Shown here: positions 58,919 to 64,000 of the stretch, piece by piece
Layout of the letters: every line of letters begins with the position of its first letter
Numbering within the stretch: position 1 is the stretch's first letter
Assembly: GCA_023091665.1 (NCBI GenBank)
Contig: JALJCQ010000017.1
Coordinates: 620,001-684,000, forward strand
Direction: 5' to 3'
Source of the DNA: Pythium myriotylum
Lineage: Eukaryota; Oomycota; Peronosporomycetes; Pythiales; Pythiaceae
DNA length: 64,000 nt
Program-made: the position numbers and the translations under genes
The notes under the pieces: model-generated
What the model saw: only the letters and a program-made list of their open reading frames with translations
What the model was told of the DNA's origin: nothing
Database searches by the model: none

Positions 58919-60286
58919 TCATGCTCGATGGCGGAGAAGCATCGAGTCGAGCAGGTTGTGCGCGCTGTTGACCATGTGGTCACGAGTTTGGGCGACAAAG
59001 CTTTCGAGTGTCGCTAACTCCTCTCGAGTCATGTTCTGTTTTGGCACAGAATACTCTAGGTGGGAATACGTGAAGTCCATCAGAAGCTCGCTCATGGGTT
59101 CGTCTTCTTCGCATGTCGATGGGTGAGGCTGAAAAATTGTAGTGCCTGCCAAATTGTATCCCACAGCACTGAACGGAGAAGGAGTCGATGGATGTGGCCA
59201 CAAAGAGGCCGTGAGAATCGACGCGTCGCGTTCCCCTTCGATTACCCGCGTCCGAACGCCAACGCCCTGGAGTACAACGAGACCGTGCGGATCGGGAAAG
59301 CTGAGTGAAAATCCTACAACTTATCGATTGGAATCCTGTTCGACATGCTGTCGGCGACGTATTGTCAGAGACCGCAAAAATGCCTGGAGGCGACGCCGAC
59401 TTGTGACTACCTCCAGGTGATGCAGCGTTGGGTGAACAATGTCGTTATGTACCGAGTCATCCCATAGAGCCTGGGCGGCCTGCGACATATCGCGAGGAAA
59501 GATCCGGCCGACACGGCTCTGTGCCAGTATAGCAGGATTAGCAGCAATAGACCGGTTATCCGTTCCGGCTTCTATCCCAATCCGCTCACTACAGTCTCGG
59601 AACTCGCCCTGAGAGAGGCGTTTCGACAGATTTGCCGACGTGGTATCCAGCGTTGAGTACACAACCGATGTCGATGCGAGGAGCTCGCGTCGTTTATACG
59701 CGAATATCCCCTGGTGCATCGACACCGGCACCGGTCGCACGCTCTCGACTGGAACCTGGCGCATTATATACAGAGAACGGAAAGTGAGGATTGAATCTCA
59801 AACACTAGGCCGTTTTGAACTCACCTGAAGGCCATTGACGAGCCGGTTCAAGCGCTTGAGCACCACCGTTTGGCGCCGCACTTGTCCGTGCAGGCGGTGG
59901 TTCTCATGCTGCGAGTCGCGGAGTAGCTGTAGCTGCCGAGCAGCCACGCCTCTCCAAACGCTCAGGCTTCCACTACCCGCCGGTGGACGAGGCCCCTCGA
60001 TAACCGGCACGGTCGATCGTCGACGTTTCTGGACCGAGAGCATGCTCTCAAGATCTCCTATCGTGCGACGCAGCAGCATGATCTCGTCTTTCGGCGTTTG
60101 GCGGGGGACTCTCCTCTTCTTCGTCCTCATCGTCTCCTGAGGCAGCTGCTCCTCGAACAATTCGACGCCAGTGAGCAATGGCGAGCTGGTTGGAGACCTC
60201 CATGGAGCCTCTAGGGCGTCGTCCGCGAGCAGAAACAACAGCTCGTCTGCCATGTCCTGCGAATCGAAGCACCAGTCGAAGTCCAT
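58919..60286 (-). pseudogene. Cluster gene E: coiled-coil family, nonsense codon early in exon 3
   Basis: The structure is complement(join(58919..59335, 59411..59755, 59825..60286)), introns 75 and 69 bp, phase 0. It is the most divergent member: MDFDWCFDSQDMADELL at the start, a TPKDEIMLLRRTIGDLESML coiled coil and WRGVAARQLQLLRDSQHENH. In exon 3 the Tyr codon of the NSY motif is TAA (59321-59323 on the plus strand as tta), and I could find no alternative acceptor that keeps the frame and avoids it. The rest (FPDPHGLVVLQGVGV, NMTREELATLESFV) is open to the stop at 58919, so the lesion is single and probably recent. Confidence 0.65.
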
Positions 60287-61370
60287 TCTGAGTTTGGGGG
60301 GCTTGAGTCGCCAGACGAGAAACTTGAGAAATGCAAATGAGTCGAAACCTCAGGACAGTCCACCATTCCGGTTTCAAGGTCTCTGTTGACGTTGCAGAAT
60401 ACGGTATGTACTGACTCGACAAGTAATTACAAACTGGAGACAGCACACGGAGCAAAATTACGTGATGATGCTCGATTCGCTGTACGAATCACATAAATCG
60501 AATAGAGTTTGCCAAGTTCGGTGTTCTCGACCTTCAAGTCGCACGTGACGTCTCTCGTCTTCGAGCGCGTCATCGACTGAAGCGTGCGAAGTTTTTTTTG
60601 CTTCGAAGCCACTCTTTCGGTCTCCTCCCAATCAGAACGGCGGTAAGTCAGGCGATACAATGCACTGGCACCGAGTCGTAATCGGTCGAGAGTGCACTTT
60701 AGTCTTCGATGAGAAGACCTGGCTGCGACACACGCGGAGCTCCAAGCCAAAGATCCAACTCACATGACACATCAACTCACACGACGTGCTTTCTCACTAA
60801 TCACAATCGTGCTAGAAGTCAACACACTTCGCCCACCCACAATCAAATCGAAAGAGTCGACTTCCGAGCAATAATGATATGCGCTGCTCAAACACACATC
60901 GTCGTTCCAAAACCTACCACCGCTGCCTCGAGACTTTATGCGATGCTTCACGAACAAATCAACAGCCCTAAAAGATGTATGGTCGTACAGCACCACTCAG
61001 ATGACCCAGTCTCGCCTCATCTTGCACGATGATGAACCCTGCAGGACCTCAATCTACTCTCTACCTAATCCATCCAACAATTTAACAATTCAATTGAGGT
61101 CTATTGGTTTACTGATCTAGAAACCTATAGCCGGCGCTACCTAATCCATCCCAACCCACTTGCATCCTCTCAGTCGCTCTCTCCGTCAAATCAACACATC
61201 AAACCGAGCCAACAACCAGCCCAGGACCCTCTCTCCCCGTCATTCCGACCACCTTCGTACGACCTCCGTGCATGTCGTCCGACCAAACTATTTACACATC
61301 TAGCCCCTCTGCCGTCTCCACAGAGCCACTCGAAACCATTGAGCAGCTCCGCACGTCCGTCGCCGTCCCC
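60287..61370. other. Intergenic region, possible unrecognised small ORF
   Basis: About 1.1 kb. A minus-strand frame at 60427-60750 (107 codons; LDRLRLGASALYRLTYRRSD, then a Lys/Arg/Thr-rich part) is the only candidate and I do not recognise it. The last 200 bp before 61371 are pyrimidine-rich and should hold the uS15m promoter and 5' UTR. Confidence 0.4.
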
Positions 61371-61886
61371 ATGCTCTCGCTCGTGCGTTCGGTCGCCTCG
61401 CGCGCTGCGTGCGCGCCGCGCGTCGCCGCGTTCGCTCGCTTCTCGTCGTCGTCGCCGGCTGCTTCGTCGTACGTGGCGCCGCCGCCCGTGGACAAAGACA
61501 CGACGTACCGCTTCGGCATCACCGAGGAGCTCTTCGCGGCGGCCTCGGGCTCGGCCGACCCGGCGGCGCTCGCGCAGCTCAAGACCGTGCTCTCGCTCTC
61601 GAACGCGTCGCAGCGCGAGCTGAACCAGGCGCAGATCCAGAAGGCCATCGAGACGTTCCAGCGCTTCCCGGGCGACACGGGCTCGAGCGAGGTGCAGATC
61701 GCCGTGCTCACGCAGAAGATCCTGCGCTGCACGACCCACGCGCAGAGCAACAAGAAGGACCACCACTCGCGACGAGGACTCATCGCCATGGTCGAGAAGA
61801 GACGGAAGCTGCTCAAGTACCTGCGCCGCAAGGACCTCCACAAGTACCGCGAGGTCGTCAGCGCGCTCGGTCTGCGCTTCACGTAA
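61371..61886 (+). CDS. MRPS15: Mitochondrial ribosomal protein uS15m (171 aa)
   Basis: The ATG at 61371 begins [20 protein letters not shown], an Arg/Ser/Ala-rich mitochondrial targeting peptide. An upstream in-frame ATG at 61272 would hide it behind 33 residues and was rejected. The C-terminal half is the S15 signature: [16 protein letters not shown], then [21 protein letters not shown] and [13 protein letters not shown]. It binds 12S/16S-type rRNA in the mitochondrial small subunit next to bS6 and bS18. It is very GC-rich compared with the flanks. Confidence 0.92.
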   Translation: MLSLVRSVASRAACAPRVAAFARFSSSSPAASSYVAPPPVDKDTTYRFGITEELFAAASGSADPAALAQLKTVLSLSNASQRELNQAQIQKAIETFQRFPGDTGSSEVQIAVLTQKILRCTTHAQSNKKDHHSRRGLIAMVEKRRKLLKYLRRKDLHKYREVVSALGLRFT

Positions 61887-62017
61887 AAAATAAACAGAGA
61901 AAAAGGAAAGCAGCATATAGGACCGTGGGTGGAGAAAGAGGGACAAGGCAGCTGATGGTGATGATGATAGCGCGTGCCTGGTCTCGCTAGGAGCGGGTAA
62001 TAGATACTAACTCCTCT
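61887..62017. other. Convergent intergenic gap
   Basis: The uS15m gene (plus) and the MORN gene (minus) converge; the gap holds both 3' ends and nothing else recognisable. Confidence 0.4.
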
Positions 62018-63342
62018 CTACTCCTCCTCGTCGCCGTCTTCTTCTTGGTCGCCGTCCTGAGCGTCGTGCGGCTGGCCGTCCGCGACGGAACTCTCGGCTA
62101 ACAGCGACAGGATATCGATACACTCGGCAAACGTGATGGCCGTCTCGGGTGACGCGCCAATATCGTCGAGGAAGGCTAAGATCTGGTCGTTGTCGATAGT
62201 GACGCCTAGTGCGTTCAACATTTGCGGCAGGACTTCGCACTGGATCGTGCCATCGCGGCGCTCCAAAGTCTGGAACTCCTGCTGGAGATACTGCATGGTC
62301 GCTTTATCAAACACGACAGAGCCGCCATTCGCTTCATCTTCCTCTTGTTCGCCTCCGGCCGAGTGGTCTTCGTGGGAACCCGACTGCGTTGATTCGAACG
62401 CCTTCTCCATGATTCGTTCTTGGCGAATGTAAGCAACGCTTTCGCTCACGACGCGTCCTGGGTGGGCCAGGCCCAACTCAGGGATATAAAAACGGTTGTG
62501 CGGCTTTAATATCGAGTCTTCGTCTTTGTCGTTCCTCTCGTCACTCAGTTCCGACTCATCATCGTGGTATGTGCCACAGCGAGGAGCACCGTCGACCCAC
62601 TCGCCTTCGTATATTTTGCGCGTCGCCTTGTAGTAGAACCGTCCGGGGCCTTCCTTCTTGTCATTCAGCCAGTGGCCATCGTAACGATCTCCATTTGCTA
62701 GTCATCCACGAACATGAGTAAGAGAACGAAACTTCAACGACTCGCACGTGATCGCTTACGAAGGTACAGAATGCCGTGGCCGGACCGCTGGTTGTTGTGC
62801 CACTGGCCATCGTATACAGACTTGTCGGCGTACACCATGGTTCCCGTTCCTTCTCGTTTGTTTCGCTCCCATAAACCGTCGTACCGCCCACCATCTTCGA
62901 AAAAGAACGTGCCAAAGCCGTGCCGTTTGTCATCACTCCATTCCCCAGCGTATTGCTTGTGTGACTTGATTTTGTCTCCGACCCAGTGTGTTCCTTTGCC
63001 TTCTCGTTTGTCGTGGGCCCAGTCCCCTTCGTATTTGCTGCCGTTCGCATACACAAACACCCCATATCCGTGTTTCTCGCCTTCCTGCCAGTCGCCCGTG
63101 TACTTGCCAGTGACAGAATACTCAACGTGGCCAGCCCCAGCGCCCATATCGGCTATCGCGCTCGTCCTTCGGCCTTCTGCTGACGCTTTCCGATGGCCCT
63201 GCACCCAATAAACCGAGTGACGAGGTCCATTCCGAGATGCCATTTTGTCACTCAATCGGCTCGGCATCAGTGTTGTCGCAGATCCACGATTTCGACGAGA
63301 TGAAGACGAGATGTCATGTTCGCTAGCTGCCAGCATCTTCAT
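62018..63342 (-). CDS. MORN-repeat protein with EF-hand-like C-terminus (2 exons, 420 aa)
   Basis: The coding sequence is complement(join(62018..62697, 62760..63342)), with a 62-bp GT-AG intron that restores LYL-PNGDRYDGHW across the splice. ATG is at 63340-63342. After a basic N-terminus there are about seven MORN repeats: KYTGDWQEGEKHGYGVFVY, KYEGDWAHDKREGKGTHW, QYAGEWSDDKRHGFGTFFF, RYDGLWERNKREGTG, VYDGQWHNNQRSGHGILYL, RYDGHWLNDKKEGPG, IYEGEW. Then an ELGLAHPGRVVSESVAY segment, an acidic linker and an EF-hand-like pair (LQQEFQTLERRDGTI; FLDDIGASPETAITFAEC). The loops lack most calcium ligands. The layout recalls axonemal MORN proteins; a flagellar role in zoospores is inference. Two open frames here look like two genes until the intron is recognised. 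Confidence 0.8.
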
Positions 63343-63611
63343 GTTTTCACCGCGACAGCCGGGCTGTTCCTTCCCCTTGAGTATGGTGCCTACGAGAGTA
63401 TAAGGCGAGTCTGCAAGAATAGCTCCTCATCGCTACGCACCCCAACCACCTACACAAATAAATCAAATGCTCTCACAATGCTCAACACCACCTCCCACAA
63501 AGTGCTCGCCTCTCCATTTCCTCTCAGGGTGTCTCAGCCCGGACTGGAGGCTCTCATAAGTCTACCGTATCTCCCTCCTACTAGTGCCGCGTACTCTCTC
63601 GAACGCATTGA
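63343..63611. other. Intergenic gap upstream of the MORN gene
   Basis: It contains the MORN gene promoter and the 3' end of the amidase gene, both on the minus strand. Nothing else recognised. Confidence 0.4.
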
Positions 63612-64000
63612 CTAGTGCTCGCCGTCTCGCGTGAGCAGCCCCTTGTACAGATGTGGGCGGCGGTCTCGCACGAGACCCCAGCTCGCCCGCCGGATGTGGA
63701 ACTTTTCGAGGTCAAAGCTCTCGACGAGCACGCCTTCGGACTCCCGGTCCGCGATCTTGAGCTGCACATCCTCGCGTTAGAATTGGTGGACATGTCCCAC
63801 AAAGAAATGTTGTCTCAACTACCCACCATCTCGCCAGTCTGTCCGGTAATGAACGACGACCCGCAGAATGTGACCTGAATACCGTCCACGAGCTCAGTGC
63901 CGACACGGTTGCTGGCCACGATAGGCACCATATTAGCCGCCGAGTGGCCTTGCATCACGCGTTGCCACTGGTCGCGAGCATCGTAAGTTGGATCGTACTG
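63612..64000 (-). CDS. N-carbamoylputrescine amidase (nitrilase superfamily), 3' part
   Basis: The visible exons are complement(63612..63761) and complement(63827..64000), with a 65-bp GT-AG intron; the gene runs off the window. The product reads DQWQRVMQGHSAANMVPIVA, SNRVGTE, VTFCGSSFITGQTGEM, then LKIADRESEGVLVESFDLEK, ASWGLVRDRRPHLYKGLL and a stop. These match the C-terminal half of N-carbamoylputrescine amidase, which hydrolyses N-carbamoylputrescine to putrescine in polyamine synthesis. The acceptor gtgcag was chosen because it restores the spacing seen in the family between GE and AD. The catalytic Glu-Lys-Cys residues lie upstream and only the end is seen, so the exact nitrilase subtype is slightly uncertain. 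Confidence 0.8.

Noticed and set aside
61191..61946. Long minus-strand open frame over the uS15m gene (251 codons)
   Set aside because: It is the GC-rich antisense shadow of a well-conserved ribosomal protein gene and has a low-complexity Arg/Glu-rich product.

Overview
The window looks like oomycete nuclear DNA (Pythium/Globisporangium/Phytophthora-like). The evidence is compact genes with 52-87 bp GT-AG introns, oomycete-style ankyrin and repeat-kinase proteins, a START-less coiled-coil family resembling the oomycete M96 family, a U2-targeted Utopia retrotransposon with RNase H ahead of its reverse transcriptase, chromodomain Gypsy elements and a large Helitron. The assignment is by pattern recognition; no search was run.

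Left arm (1-13.7 kb), host genes with small insertions. Two paralogous 3-exon polytopic membrane proteins (893-2663, 5218-6980) alternate with three members of a small secreted four-cysteine family (2729-3202 minus, 3446-3988 plus with a one-base frameshift, 7689-8162 minus) and a MAPEG/microsomal GST (4222-4716 minus). A 5'-truncated LINE tail with a 17-bp target duplication lies at 7031-7563. A repeat-domain protein kinase with a degenerate catalytic loop (8493-10664) and an ankyrin protein (10851-12092) follow. Just upstream of the ankyrin gene is a deleted pogo-type DNA transposon with 25-bp TIRs and TA duplications (12197-13215).

Centre (13.96-44.73 kb), one U2 snRNA gene expanded by nested mobile DNA. 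Read on the minus strand, a 37-nt U2 5' end (44734-44698) is followed by a Utopia copy that begins with its own U2 3' part, so an intact 187-nt U2 is rebuilt at 44548-44734. Next come a second U2 3' part (38800-38651), a second deleted Utopia copy split by Gypsy element G1 (31337-38496, TSD aagaa), then 11 nt of U2 (29550-29540). A 15.4-kb Helitron (29539-14100) follows, itself carrying Gypsy element G2 (15607-22864, TSD ctgga), an OTU-like ORF and an intron-containing CxxC gene. The last 138 nt of U2 are at 14099-13962. The three host U2 pieces (37+11+138) add up to a normal U2 length.

Right arm (44.9-64 kb). A second repeat-kinase with degenerate motifs and a frameshift (44887-47348) is followed by a tandem cluster of five genes of one 3-exon coiled-coil family, all on the minus strand: A intact, B with one nonsense codon, C a deletion pseudogene, D intact, E with one nonsense codon. 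A catalytically canonical repeat-kinase (54352-56688) is embedded in the cluster. The window ends with mitochondrial ribosomal protein uS15m (61371-61886), a MORN plus EF-hand-like protein (62018-63342) and the 3' part of an N-carbamoylputrescine amidase (63612-64000).
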